Of a DNA stretch of 6,773 nt, positions 1 to 6,604 are shown one piece after another. The notes beneath the pieces were generated by a model, which was given only the letters and a program-made list of their open reading frames with translations, was not told where the DNA came from and ran no database searches. The DNA lies in NCBI GenBank assembly GCA_018400895.1, contig JAGYLR010000033.1, positions 1 to 6,773 of the forward strand. Direction: 5' to 3'. Numbering within the stretch: position 1 is the first letter of the stretch; the number at the start of each line of letters is the position of its first letter. The stretch comes from a bacterium. Lineage in GTDB: Bacteria; Patescibacteriota; Minisyncoccia; Minisyncoccales; PWPS01. The translations under genes and the position numbers were made by a program.

Positions 1-323
1 ATAAGTTCTAACAAAGAAGTAATAACAAACACCCCCATTAAACTCACAATAAATAATACCACTCTTTCAGCGTTTTTAGAAGAATACCTTTTATCGGACT
101 CTTCCAGTATTTTACTTACAAGTTCTAAATTATCCGCCCTCATCTCATCTCGGGTTGGGATGTCTTGTAATCGCTGTTTAATGTATTTTAACTCCTCTTG
201 TGTTCTAACCATATCTTGTTGAATTAGATTTATACATTTAGCAGTTTCTTTGCTCATTGTGGAGTGTTTTTTTCCTGACTTTACTCCTTCGTTATATATT
301 TGTGATTTTTGGTCGGGGGTCAT
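1..323 (-). CDS. Holin-like small membrane protein, partial (C-terminus beyond left edge)
   Basis: The reading frame is open to the window edge and gives 107 visible residues. Residues 1-27 are polar and include a KKHSTMSKET stretch. Residues about 28-80 are a charged, heptad-like helix likely to form a coiled coil. Residues about 86-105 (ERVVLFIVSLMGVFVITSLL) are one strong transmembrane segment. A cytoplasmic coiled coil followed by a C-terminal membrane helix, placed just after the tail fibre gene, is typical of XhlA/holin-accessory-like proteins at the start of phage lysis modules. The lysis role is inferred from layout and position. I chose the ATG at 323 because it follows the fibre stop by one base and because the HSxxSxET segment it adds recalls related phage proteins; an in-frame ATG at 257 is the alternative. 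No strong ribosome binding site precedes 323, which suggests translational coupling to the fibre gene. It could instead be a tail-associated membrane-anchored protein, since no endolysin is visible. Confidence 0.6.
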   Translation of the reverse strand, partial: MTPDQKSQIYNEGVKSGKKHSTMSKETAKCINLIQQDMVRTQEELKYIKQRLQDIPTRDEMRADNLELVSKILEESDKRYSSKNAERVVLFIVSLMGVFVITSLLEL

Positions 324-324
324 A

Positions 325-975
325 TTAGAAGAATTCTTTAACGATTACTACTCCGTCTGCTCCGTCGCCACCATTTTCTTCTTGGTTGTCACTCTCAACG
401 GCAGCACCAGTTCCTCCACCTCCATATGCATTTCCGTTATATCCAGCAGTATCACTTTCGCCTTGAGGACCTGTTTTTTGATTTCCAAGAACAGTTCCTC
501 CTCCAAACCCAGCCATCATACCACCGTAATCGTGGTCAGTAGTAGAACGATATTTGTAACCGCCTGCACCACCATCTCCTCCATTAATGTTAATGTCCCC
601 ATCACTCCCACTCCCTCCACTTCCTACCTCATCTCTATCAGTTCCGGGAGCACCACCAGTTGCTGATAAATGAGTACCAAATGAAGAAGTACCTCCTGTT
701 TCAGCTACTGAAGTAGTATCTCCACCGCTGTCTATCTCTTCTCCTCCTCCACCACTACCAACGGTGACCGTTTCAGTTGCTCCTAAATTTGCTGCTGCTA
801 TGAGTTTTTTTGAATATCCTCCACCACCTCCTCCTGAACCCCAAGCTGCACTGGTTGAACCATCACCTAAAGCAATTCCATCTCCACCTCCTCCTCCACC
901 AACAACTTCAACTTCAACATAAATCAATCCTGCTGGTTTAGTCCAAGTTGCTCCTGCTGTGTAAACTTCAATATT
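325..975 (-). other. Glycine-rich tip domain of the fibre
   Basis: This covers fibre residues 389-604. Glycine runs (GGGGGG twice, many GGxG units) are spaced by short charged or serine/threonine stretches. The domain is bracketed by a WTKPAG entry motif and a GADGVVIV exit motif. In the T4-like phage S16 adhesin gp38, comparable glycine-rich stretches form a polyglycine type II helix sandwich whose loops contact the receptor. By analogy this is probably the host-recognition surface; similarity to that fold is inference. Confidence 0.7.
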
Positions 976-2139
976 TGGGTTTATAAAAGAGTCATCAACA
1001 TACTTTTTATTCGCCACGTGATAATCAGTTGTTGGGGTTTCAACTTCGGTGTTTTTATCTCTTACTCCGATATTTCCTGATAAGAGAGTATCCGTTCCGC
1101 TGTCGGTCATATCGGTTGTGTTATCTCTGAAATTACAGTTAGCAACTTTAACCTTTGTGCAATCTCCGTCAATCGTTATTCCATCAGTGCTGTTGTAAAC
1201 AAATGAACTCAAAATGTTTATCTCATCGGAGTCTTTAACTTCAATTCCAGTTGTGTTATCTCCTAACCATAGAGAATTGAAAGACATTTGAAAACAGTTG
1301 TCTATTTCCATTCCTTTGGTTGCTGTGTAAATTCCAGCGTCGTTTATATAACATCTTCGGCAGTTGTTTATATAGAAGTTACTGGTTGAGTTTTCCCCTG
1401 ATACTTCTTGTAAAGCCAAACTGTTGGCGTTATCAAAGTGAAATCCGTTTGTGTTTAGGAGTGGTAGAATATCGCTCATTCCAATCACGGAAGCATTTTT
1501 AATAGAGAACCCAGTATCGCATCCGATCACAACTACTTGCGACATAAACGATGCTTCGGTGTATTCCATAGTAACACCTGTTCCAACTCCTGTTGTTGCG
1601 TTTGTTATGTAAAACTTCTCAATAAATGCTGATGACTTTGTATCGGCTATAATATAAGACGCTCCTGATAGTGTTTCGTAGTTATAAGGTCTTTCTATTG
1701 TTAGTTGAGTGTTAGAGTCAACTGATGTTATTTCATAATAAAACCCGTCTAATAAGATTTTATCTCCCACCGAAACATTGGTTGTGAAAGAGGTTGAACT
1801 TCCTGTAACGGTTGCTGTTCCTTTTGTGATAGAAATAGTTCCAGCGTCATAAACTAAAGTTCCACTTGCTTTAACTCCGTAGTTTCCAGCAAAAGCCAAG
1901 TAAACACCTCCAAAGGACTCTGCAACTATTCCAATATTACTTGGAATTACCAAATCACCAGCAAGAACATAAGTTCCGTTCTTAAAAACAACATTACCCC
2001 CTCCTTCGGCTTCTGCTTCGGTTAGGATAGTGTTTATTTGTGATAGCGTCATTGTGGGTAGAACTATTTCGCCGTATCCACCTGTTCTGTTTAGGTTGTC
2101 GGCAGTTAGTTCATCCCCAGTTTCCCAGTATTTTGCCAA
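325..2139 (-). CDS. Tail fibre / receptor-binding protein: beta-helix shaft with glycine-rich tip
   Basis: A 604-residue adhesin expected at the distal tail. Residues 1-20 carry WETGDELTADNLN, matching the WxxGDxLTAxxLN attachment-type motif common at the N-terminus of phage fibres. Residues about 25-97 begin a pectate-lyase-like right-handed beta-helix. Residues about 98-164 are a beta-rich module (TGSSTSFTT, VGDKILL, DSNTQLTIERPY) interrupting it. Residues 188-363 are eight coils of exactly 22 residues. Residues about 366-385 (YHVANKKYVDD) are the hinge motif often found before fibre tip domains. Residues 389-604 are a glycine-rich tip beginning YTAGATWTKPAG and ending GADGVVIVKEFF, as in Gly_rich_2-type phage domains. 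No lyase or depolymerase catalytic set is recognisable, so binding rather than cleavage is favoured. The start is TTG: it is the first usual start after an in-frame TAG, it has GAGAG 10 nt upstream, and it preserves the conserved N-terminal motif. The next in-frame ATG, at residue 30, would remove that motif. Confidence 0.87.
   Translation of the reverse strand: MAKYWETGDELTADNLNRTGGYGEIVLPTMTLSQINTILTEAEAEGGGNVVFKNGTYVLAGDLVIPSNIGIVAESFGGVYLAFAGNYGVKASGTLVYDAGTISITKGTATVTGSSTSFTTNVSVGDKILLDGFYYEITSVDSNTQLTIERPYNYETLSGASYIIADTKSSAFIEKFYITNATTGVGTGVTMEYTEASFMSQVVVIGCDTGFSIKNASVIGMSDILPLLNTNGFHFDNANSLALQEVSGENSTSNFYINNCRRCYINDAGIYTATKGMEIDNCFQMSFNSLWLGDNTTGIEVKDSDEINILSSFVYNSTDGITIDGDCTKVKVANCNFRDNTTDMTDSGTDTLLSGNIGVRDKNTEVETPTTDYHVANKKYVDDSFINPNIEVYTAGATWTKPAGLIYVEVEVVGGGGGGDGIALGDGSTSAAWGSGGGGGGYSKKLIAAANLGATETVTVGSGGGGEEIDSGGDTTSVAETGGTSSFGTHLSATGGAPGTDRDEVGSGGSGSDGDININGGDGGAGGYKYRSTTDHDYGGMMAGFGGGTVLGNQKTGPQGESDTAGYNGNAYGGGGTGAAVESDNQEENGGDGADGVVIVKEFF
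1051..1578 (-). repeat. Eight 22-residue beta-helix coils in the fibre (protein-level repeat)
   Basis: Fibre residues 188-363 divide without gaps into eight units of exactly 22 residues, beginning at residues 188, 210, 232, 254, 276, 298, 320 and 342. Most units start with G followed by hydrophobic residues alternating with polar ones (GFSI, GFHF, GMEI, GIEV, GITI). N or D usually sits at position 5 or 6, further alternating hydrophobics fall near positions 10-12 and 15-17, and N often occurs near position 19. This is the signature of a right-handed parallel beta-helix. The repeat is degenerate in DNA and visible only in the protein. Confidence 0.85.
1648..1848 (-). other. Beta-rich module inserted in the fibre's beta-helix
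   Basis: This covers fibre residues about 98-164. The pattern, which starts TISITKGTATVTG and continues with SFTT, SVGDKILLDG, YEITSVDSNTQLTIERPY and SGASY, matches a small module I recognise as recurring in unrelated phage tail proteins. It separates the first beta-helix strands from the regular coils. I cannot give a database family name. The boundaries are approximate. Confidence 0.6.
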
Positions 2140-2147
2140 ATTACTTA

Positions 2148-2180
2148 TTCTCTCGCTCGTCTATTACTTCACGAGTAGAA
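2148..2180 (-). promoter_or_regulatory. Ribosome binding site and possible hairpin upstream of the TTG-initiated fibre gene
   Basis: The 54-nt gap before the fibre gene is the only real spacer in the operon. It holds a weak Shine-Dalgarno-like GAGAG (2150-2154), 10 nt from the TTG. Two mutually exclusive small stems are possible in the RNA: CTCGT with ACGAG (5 bp, 10-nt loop), or TTCT/CTCG with CGAG/AGAA (8 bp with a one-base bulge). The second buries the GAGAG and the first leaves it free. A translational switch is speculative, since stems this short occur by chance. Confidence 0.3.
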
Positions 2181-2193
2181 TTTATTATGTTTA

Positions 2194-2667
2194 TTATTCT
2201 TGTTTAATTTTACCTTCTATTGTTAATGTTTGACCCTCTTCAATGTCTTGTGATATGTTAGCCCTTACCACTGCCATCATATCTTCGGTATATAAAGCAA
2301 ACTCTCGCCACTCTCCAATCGCTTCTCCGTCATCCCAGAAAGACAATATAGTTACTTCGCTTCCGTCTTGTGATAAAGATGCTATCTGTTTAAGAGTTCC
2401 TACGTCTGGGGTTATTAAATCGGTATCGGTGCTTACTGCTGTTGTGGTGTCTGTTCCTAGTTGTTCGTATCTTAAATATAACTTTCCTTTTAAGTCGTCT
2501 ATATCATCTCCTGTTTCGTCCAATTCGCCATACATTGCTGTTGCTATGCGTTCTTTCCACTGGTCTAATACTGCGTTCTTGAACTCGGTTTCTCTTATTA
2601 TTTCACCAGTTTTTGCATCTTTTACAATCGCTTTCCATTTTGTTTTGAATTTTAGGTTGTGTATCAT
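2194..2667 (-). CDS. Small phage tail structural protein (probable baseplate or fibre-attachment component)
   Basis: This 157-residue protein has no signal peptide or membrane segment. It starts with KWKAIVKDAKTGEIIRETEFKN (residues 10-31; first part KWKAIVKDAKTGEIIRE), followed by a helix (VLDQWKERIATAMYG). Next come a short strand with LGTDTTTAVSTDTDL (about 70-84) and a beta-rich C-terminal half ending QTLTIEGKIKQE. Short phage structural proteins with this plan (KDAKTGE start, a GTGTTAPxxxDTxL-like centre, an EFxLY/F strand, a TLTIxxxI end) are common just downstream of hub genes, often next to fibre genes. I recognise the type, not a named family. A role at the tail tip is inferred from position. 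Its ATG overlaps the hub stop as ATGA, and a strong G-rich ribosome binding site lies within the hub's last codons. It ends in tandem TAA TAA. Confidence 0.72.
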   Translation of the reverse strand: MIHNLKFKTKWKAIVKDAKTGEIIRETEFKNAVLDQWKERIATAMYGELDETGDDIDDLKGKLYLRYEQLGTDTTTAVSTDTDLITPDVGTLKQIASLSQDGSEVTILSFWDDGEAIGEWREFALYTEDMMAVVRANISQDIEEGQTLTIEGKIKQE

Positions 2668-4439
2668 AGTGTTTTGGCTCCCCCTCCAACTCGGGGTGAG
2701 CGTTTAACATCAGTTGGTGATGTTGGATAATATGGACCAGCAATCCATTGTATATCATCTCCCTGTAAAGGGTTTTGTGTTACTGTTAAATCCCAGTCCA
2801 CTTGTTCAAATATACTTGTAATTTTTTCTAGTAATTCTGCAACATCAGTTGGTGCTTGTTGGGTTTTTATCAGTGATCTAAGCATATCAACTAAATCCTT
2901 TGAACGCTTTGTCATATACTGGACTGTGTAATACATCTCATCTCCACCGTCGCTTCGCATTGATACTGAACGGACTACAAAGTCATCATCTACTGAAAAC
3001 TCTGGAACGGTTAATCTAAACTGCTGTCCGGGGATGTAACTACTGTTATGGGTTGAGAATTTACCACTAATCAGTGCGTCAGCAAACTTTTCCAACTCAA
3101 CTATCGCTTTTTTTTGGGCTTCATCTCTTGAAGATATTGATTTGTCGTTTATTAAGTGTTCTATTGATATGCTGTATTCATCTTGCGAGTCTTCGTCTTC
3201 TAGGACTATTTGAATAGGTATTCTTATTCTTCCTGTTAAAAGGACTGGTTTATCTCCTGCGTCTGGGGTTGTATTAAAGTTTAACGCTTTTTCGTCTTGA
3301 TTATATAATATGTCTTTTCCGTCTTGCCCTCCTGATAAAGAAGTTTCAGTCATTACTGGTGGAACTCCTTCTCCTGTTTGTCCCAAAACGGTCATTGCTG
3401 TAACCAGTGATGAACCAGCGTTTACTGCTGATATAATCTCACTAGCAGTGCTTCTTGGTTCTGAATTATAATTGCTCTCTAAATAGACTGTAACCTTGTT
3501 TCCTGCGTCGCTAACGCTTAATGTCTGGTCTGGACTGCTTACAACATATTCTATTGATACGCTGTTCCCCGGAGTTCCGGGTGTAACTGCTTCATAGGAT
3601 ATATCTTTATTGCTACCAAACGATGTTTCTAGTCCTGCTTTGATCGCTGTAAATGAGTCTTCGTTTTCTATTCCTATTGTTTGTTCTACTCCATTAAAAG
3701 TTAGCGTTGGTTCTATCACATTACCGCTTTCATCTCTCCTGTAAATATAAGTATAACCTGTTTGTAAAATGTCATTATCTCCGTCAACTTGCTCGTTTAG
3801 GTTTTTAACAACATCATCGGTTGATGTTTGTCTTCCACCCCTAATATAAACTTTATTCTTTAACTGTTCAATGCTTTCTTGGTATTCTATCGTATTCCAA
3901 AATGCTATATCGGTTGTTGCTGATACTTCTTGCCCTGTGTTGTCGCCTCTTTCAAAAAATCTGACAACCTTGTTTTGGTCTAGATACCATTCACAACTTA
4001 CTGTGTTTGCCAACTCTTCAAAAACATCTGACGGCTTTTTCCAATCAAAAACAATTCTTGATATTATTGTTGGAATACTAACACTTGCTGTGTATCCTAC
4101 TGGTAAATAAGTAGAAACAATATCTTCAACTATTTGTGTTACTGTTTGGTCTTCATAAGAGTCTATAACATATCGTTGGTTCATTTCTATTGTGTAATCT
4201 TGAAATTCTATATCGTAAGTAGGGGAGTAGCCATCAAAAGAACAAGATACTTCGGTTATAAATCCTCCAAAGATTTTTGTTGCTCCGTCGTATATCTCTA
4301 TCTCATCCATTGGGCTTGGTTTGTTGGTTTTAGAACTAAACGAACCTGATGCTATTCTGTCAGTCAAGTTTCGTGATATGTTCATTGAACTCTTTAACAC
4401 ATCTGAACTTATATCAACACTGTTTAAGAAGATATTCAT
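2664..4439 (-). CDS. Baseplate hub / tail-tip protein (gp27/Tal-like) with an inserted beta-rich module
   Basis: This 591-residue protein is expected to close the distal end of the tail tube and anchor baseplate or fibre components. Residues 1-95 (IFLNSVDISSDV, DEIEIYDGATKIFGGFI, YDIEFQDYT) match the start of phage hub proteins. Residues 96-250 continue that fold (YEDQTVTQIVEDIV, SRIVFDWKKPSDVFEELA, WYLDQNKVVRFFERGDN, QLKNKVYIRGG, LTFNGVEQTIGI). Residues about 264-374 are a separate module interrupting it. Residues 375-520 resume the hub (KDILYNQDEKALNF, RIPIQIVLEDEDS, DKSISSRDEAQKKAIVELEK, FTVQY-like YYTVQYMTKR). Residues 520-550 are helical, and the end is a short GPYYPTSP tail. No peptidoglycan hydrolase motif is visible. 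It directly follows the tape measure gene through an ATGA overlap, with no separate Dit-like gene between. No clear ribosome binding site precedes its ATG, so coupled translation is likely. The exact family name is uncertain. Confidence 0.8.
   Translation of the reverse strand: MNIFLNSVDISSDVLKSSMNISRNLTDRIASGSFSSKTNKPSPMDEIEIYDGATKIFGGFITEVSCSFDGYSPTYDIEFQDYTIEMNQRYVIDSYEDQTVTQIVEDIVSTYLPVGYTASVSIPTIISRIVFDWKKPSDVFEELANTVSCEWYLDQNKVVRFFERGDNTGQEVSATTDIAFWNTIEYQESIEQLKNKVYIRGGRQTSTDDVVKNLNEQVDGDNDILQTGYTYIYRRDESGNVIEPTLTFNGVEQTIGIENEDSFTAIKAGLETSFGSNKDISYEAVTPGTPGNSVSIEYVVSSPDQTLSVSDAGNKVTVYLESNYNSEPRSTASEIISAVNAGSSLVTAMTVLGQTGEGVPPVMTETSLSGGQDGKDILYNQDEKALNFNTTPDAGDKPVLLTGRIRIPIQIVLEDEDSQDEYSISIEHLINDKSISSRDEAQKKAIVELEKFADALISGKFSTHNSSYIPGQQFRLTVPEFSVDDDFVVRSVSMRSDGGDEMYYTVQYMTKRSKDLVDMLRSLIKTQQAPTDVAELLEKITSIFEQVDWDLTVTQNPLQGDDIQWIAGPYYPTSPTDVKRSPRVGGGAKTL
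2678..2687 (-). promoter_or_regulatory. Strong Shine-Dalgarno for the small tail protein
   Basis: GGAGGGGGAG lies on the coding strand 10 nt before the ATG at 2667. It is the best ribosome binding site in the window and also encodes the hub's C-terminal glycines (VGGGAKTL). This suggests the small protein is translated both by its own initiation and by coupling to the hub. The other genes have weak or no such motif. Confidence 0.7.
3318..3650 (-). other. Inserted beta-rich phage module in the hub protein
   Basis: This covers hub residues about 264-374. It contains AIKAGLETSFGS, then DISYEAVTPGTPGNSVSIEY, then QTLSVSDAGNKVTVYLES, then STASEIISAVNAGSSLVTAM, ending SLSGGQDG. The same order of signatures (TAVTPGxxGNxIxxxY, L-V-S-x-x-G-x-x-I-x-V, AxxIxxAINA, LSGGxDG) recurs in unrelated phage structural proteins. 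It falls between GVEQTIGIENEDS and KDILYNQDEKALNF, which would be adjacent in a hub lacking it. This is a recognised pattern, not a database hit. Confidence 0.65.
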
Positions 4440-6604
4440 AATTTAATTTGACGATTAACTTCTTTGAAGATTTGTCTTTTTACTTTTTCCACTAGTTCGC
4501 TACCTGATACATCTCCGTTTACGGTTATGTTTACTGTTGTTCCGCCACTTCTTCCGAGTTGGCTTAAGGGAATAACTGCTTCTGGTCCTGCTTCTCCAAC
4601 CATTGCAAGGGTTGGTTTGGTTACTATTCCTCCAGTGGCAAGTCCGGGTATTGGAAGCGCTGAAATTAAATCCTGAGTGGTTGATCTAATTTTTGAAATA
4701 CCAACACTAGAAGCAGCTCTTTGTGCTTCTCTCACATATCTATGCAGTTGTTTTATTTTATCAGTTACAGCATTTTTAACTTGTGTTACTTTGGTTTGTT
4801 CTCCTGTTCCGTGGACATCAACTGTATCAGTTATCAACTGTTGCTCTGCTGCTTGTTGTGCTTCTATTGCTTTTTGTTTTTCATCTAATAGTCTTAACTC
4901 CTCTAAATGTAATTCTGTTATTTCTATTTTTCTTTCAATATACTCTGTTCTCATTCTTTCTAGTTCACCCATTTGAAGTTTTTCTTTCTCCCAAGCAACC
5001 TCTTCTTCAAGTCCCATCTCCCAGCTATAAAACTTGTTTAATTCTCTTTGCTTTTCGTTTATTGACATAAACAAACTATAAGCTGACTCGTCATTTCCAG
5101 CTCTTTCTTCTGCTAGTGCCTTTTCTCTCATCTCTTTAATGCTTAATTCATACTCTGCAACCTTACTGGCTAAACTATCGTGGAAGTTTTCATCTTCTCT
5201 TTTTATGTTATCTCTATAAGATTTTTGAGCGTCCTCCATCTTTTTTGTAACATTTTCAATTTCTAATCCAAAATCTTTAGCCCCACTTTCCATACTAGCA
5301 AAAGCTTCTTCAACAGTTTCTTCTAAACTTTCTGTTTCTTCCCCAGTTTCTCTTTGGTTATTCATTAACTCTATAAAAGCATCATCGTTTCTTTCAATTG
5401 CATCATTCACAGAGTCTAGCGCTCCTGCAACCTTATCTCCTAAAAATGGTATAAAGTCAGATATTTTATTTAACTGTTCTAGCATAAATTGTGCTGCGTC
5501 TAGTATATATCCTTTAACAGTCAACATTACTGCTTTTATAGCATTTCCAACTCCTCCAACTTCATCGGCTAGTTTCATAAATTGTCTTCCAACCAAAACA
5601 ACGGCAATTGCAATCGCTGCTAAAATAGCACCCATAGGTGTCGTAATAAAAGCATAGGACGCTTTAGTCATAGCAACTATTCCCACTTTTGCGGCGATCA
5701 ATCCAGAATAAAGTTTTGGCAATAATAATCCCATTCCCCCAACTACCGCAACAAGTCCTGCTATAGCGATACTAGCAGTTATTACTGTTCTTGAAAGTGT
5801 TGGGTTTTCTTTTATCCAGTTACCAATCCCAGCAACTATTCCAGTTAAGTTTTGTATAATCAATGACGACTTTTCGTCAAACAAATCACCGATTTCGTTC
5901 ATCGTTATTTGAAAATTGTCGTTTAGAGTTGACCATCTACCAATAAGAGTTTCAGACTGTTTTTCCATCTGCCCTTCAAAGATTCCACCAGCCTCAGTCA
6001 TTGATTGTAACGCTTTAACTACAACATCAGAAGTCAACTTCCCCTGCTCTGCCATTGCAAATATCTCTGCCTTGCCAACTCCAAACTGTGTTGCCAAAGA
6101 GTCAATTATAGGAATTCCTCTTTCCGCCATCTGCATTATCTCTTCTGTCATTGCTTTTCCTTTGGTTTGGACTTTACCAAAAATAACAGAGAGGTCATTT
6201 AGAGGAACTTGCGCTCCAGCTGAAATATCTCCTAAAAACTTTAACTGATTTCTTGCTTCCTCTCCACTACTACCAAAAGCAACCAAAGTTCTAGTGGCAT
6301 TTGCTATGTCTTGGAACTGAAAAGGAGTACCTGCAGAAAATTTCTGCAATTCTTCCATCATCTTTACTGCCTCATCGGCAGAACCAAGCATACTTTCAAA
6401 TGCTACTTCAGCTTGTTCAAATTTAGCAAAAGTTTGAACTGACTTTAATACACCACCACTAATGGCTGCAAAAGACAAAGTTCCAACAGTAGCCATATTC
6501 TTAAAAGTTGGTTGCATCTTTTGAACATTACCATTAAGCTCATTTAACTTAGCAGATGCTTTATCTTTTAAGTTTACTAATAATGATAGCTCTCTATTTG
6601 CCAT
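4436..6604 (-). CDS. Phage tail tape measure protein
   Basis: This 722-residue protein sets tail length and is thought to leave the tube on infection, aiding DNA entry. Residues about 58-245 match the conserved tape-measure N-terminal domain (FEQAEVAFESMLGSADEA, FSAGTPFQFQDIANATRTL, GKAMTEEIMQMAERGIPI, GKLTSDVVVKALQSMTEAGG, LIGRWSTLNDNFQITMNEIGDLF). Residues about 272-300 and 320-340 are hydrophobic glycine/alanine-rich membrane-like segments. Residues about 449-595 are a long charged coiled coil rich in E, K and R. Residues 656-680 hold a TGGIVTKPTLAMVGEAGP-type motif seen near the end of many tape measures, followed by a VNITVNGDVSG strand and a basic C-terminal helix. At roughly 0.15 nm per residue, 722 residues would suggest a tail near 100 nm; this is only an estimate. 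No lytic domain is visible. The ATG lies inside the end of the upstream gene, and no strong ribosome binding site is seen. Confidence 0.95.
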   Translation of the reverse strand: MANRELSLLVNLKDKASAKLNELNGNVQKMQPTFKNMATVGTLSFAAISGGVLKSVQTFAKFEQAEVAFESMLGSADEAVKMMEELQKFSAGTPFQFQDIANATRTLVAFGSSGEEARNQLKFLGDISAGAQVPLNDLSVIFGKVQTKGKAMTEEIMQMAERGIPIIDSLATQFGVGKAEIFAMAEQGKLTSDVVVKALQSMTEAGGIFEGQMEKQSETLIGRWSTLNDNFQITMNEIGDLFDEKSSLIIQNLTGIVAGIGNWIKENPTLSRTVITASIAIAGLVAVVGGMGLLLPKLYSGLIAAKVGIVAMTKASYAFITTPMGAILAAIAIAVVLVGRQFMKLADEVGGVGNAIKAVMLTVKGYILDAAQFMLEQLNKISDFIPFLGDKVAGALDSVNDAIERNDDAFIELMNNQRETGEETESLEETVEEAFASMESGAKDFGLEIENVTKKMEDAQKSYRDNIKREDENFHDSLASKVAEYELSIKEMREKALAEERAGNDESAYSLFMSINEKQRELNKFYSWEMGLEEEVAWEKEKLQMGELERMRTEYIERKIEITELHLEELRLLDEKQKAIEAQQAAEQQLITDTVDVHGTGEQTKVTQVKNAVTDKIKQLHRYVREAQRAASSVGISKIRSTTQDLISALPIPGLATGGIVTKPTLAMVGEAGPEAVIPLSQLGRSGGTTVNITVNGDVSGSELVEKVKRQIFKEVNRQIKL

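Noticed and set aside
1..257. Holin-like gene starting at the ATG at 257
   Set aside because: It is possible, but the frame stays open to an ATG at 323 placed one base after the fibre stop, and the extra 22 residues look like a genuine conserved N-terminus. Kept as an alternative only.
250..666. Plus-strand ORF of 138 residues
   Set aside because: It is antisense to the glycine-rich fibre tip and reads as a Ser/Thr/Ile/Val-rich chain, which is what the complement of Gly codons and their neighbours produces. No plausible family or start context.
325..2139. Enzymatic pectate lyase or capsule depolymerase
   Set aside because: The beta-helix fold alone suggested it, but the coils are uniform with no loop holding a recognisable catalytic set of acidic or basic residues, so only a structural/binding role is called.
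2148..2180. Intrinsic transcription terminator
   Set aside because: The stems are short and not followed by a U-run on the coding strand, and the next gene continues the operon.
2243..2707. Plus-strand ORF of 154 residues
   Set aside because: It lies opposite the small tail protein, which has a strong ribosome binding site, an ATGA junction and a recognisable protein pattern. The plus-strand product resembles nothing known.
2706..2854. 14-bp direct repeat AACATCAGTTGGTG at 2706-2719 and 2841-2854
   Set aside because: Both copies encode the short sequence PTDV inside the hub C-terminus, 45 codons apart. They are probably coincidental or a tiny protein motif, with no other sign of a mobile element or attachment site.
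4464..5070. Three overlapping plus-strand ORFs (70, 99 and 95 residues), some rich in Leu/Val/Phe and membrane-like
   Set aside because: They are complements of the tape measure's charged coiled coil; hydrophobic antisense products of Glu/Lys codons are expected.
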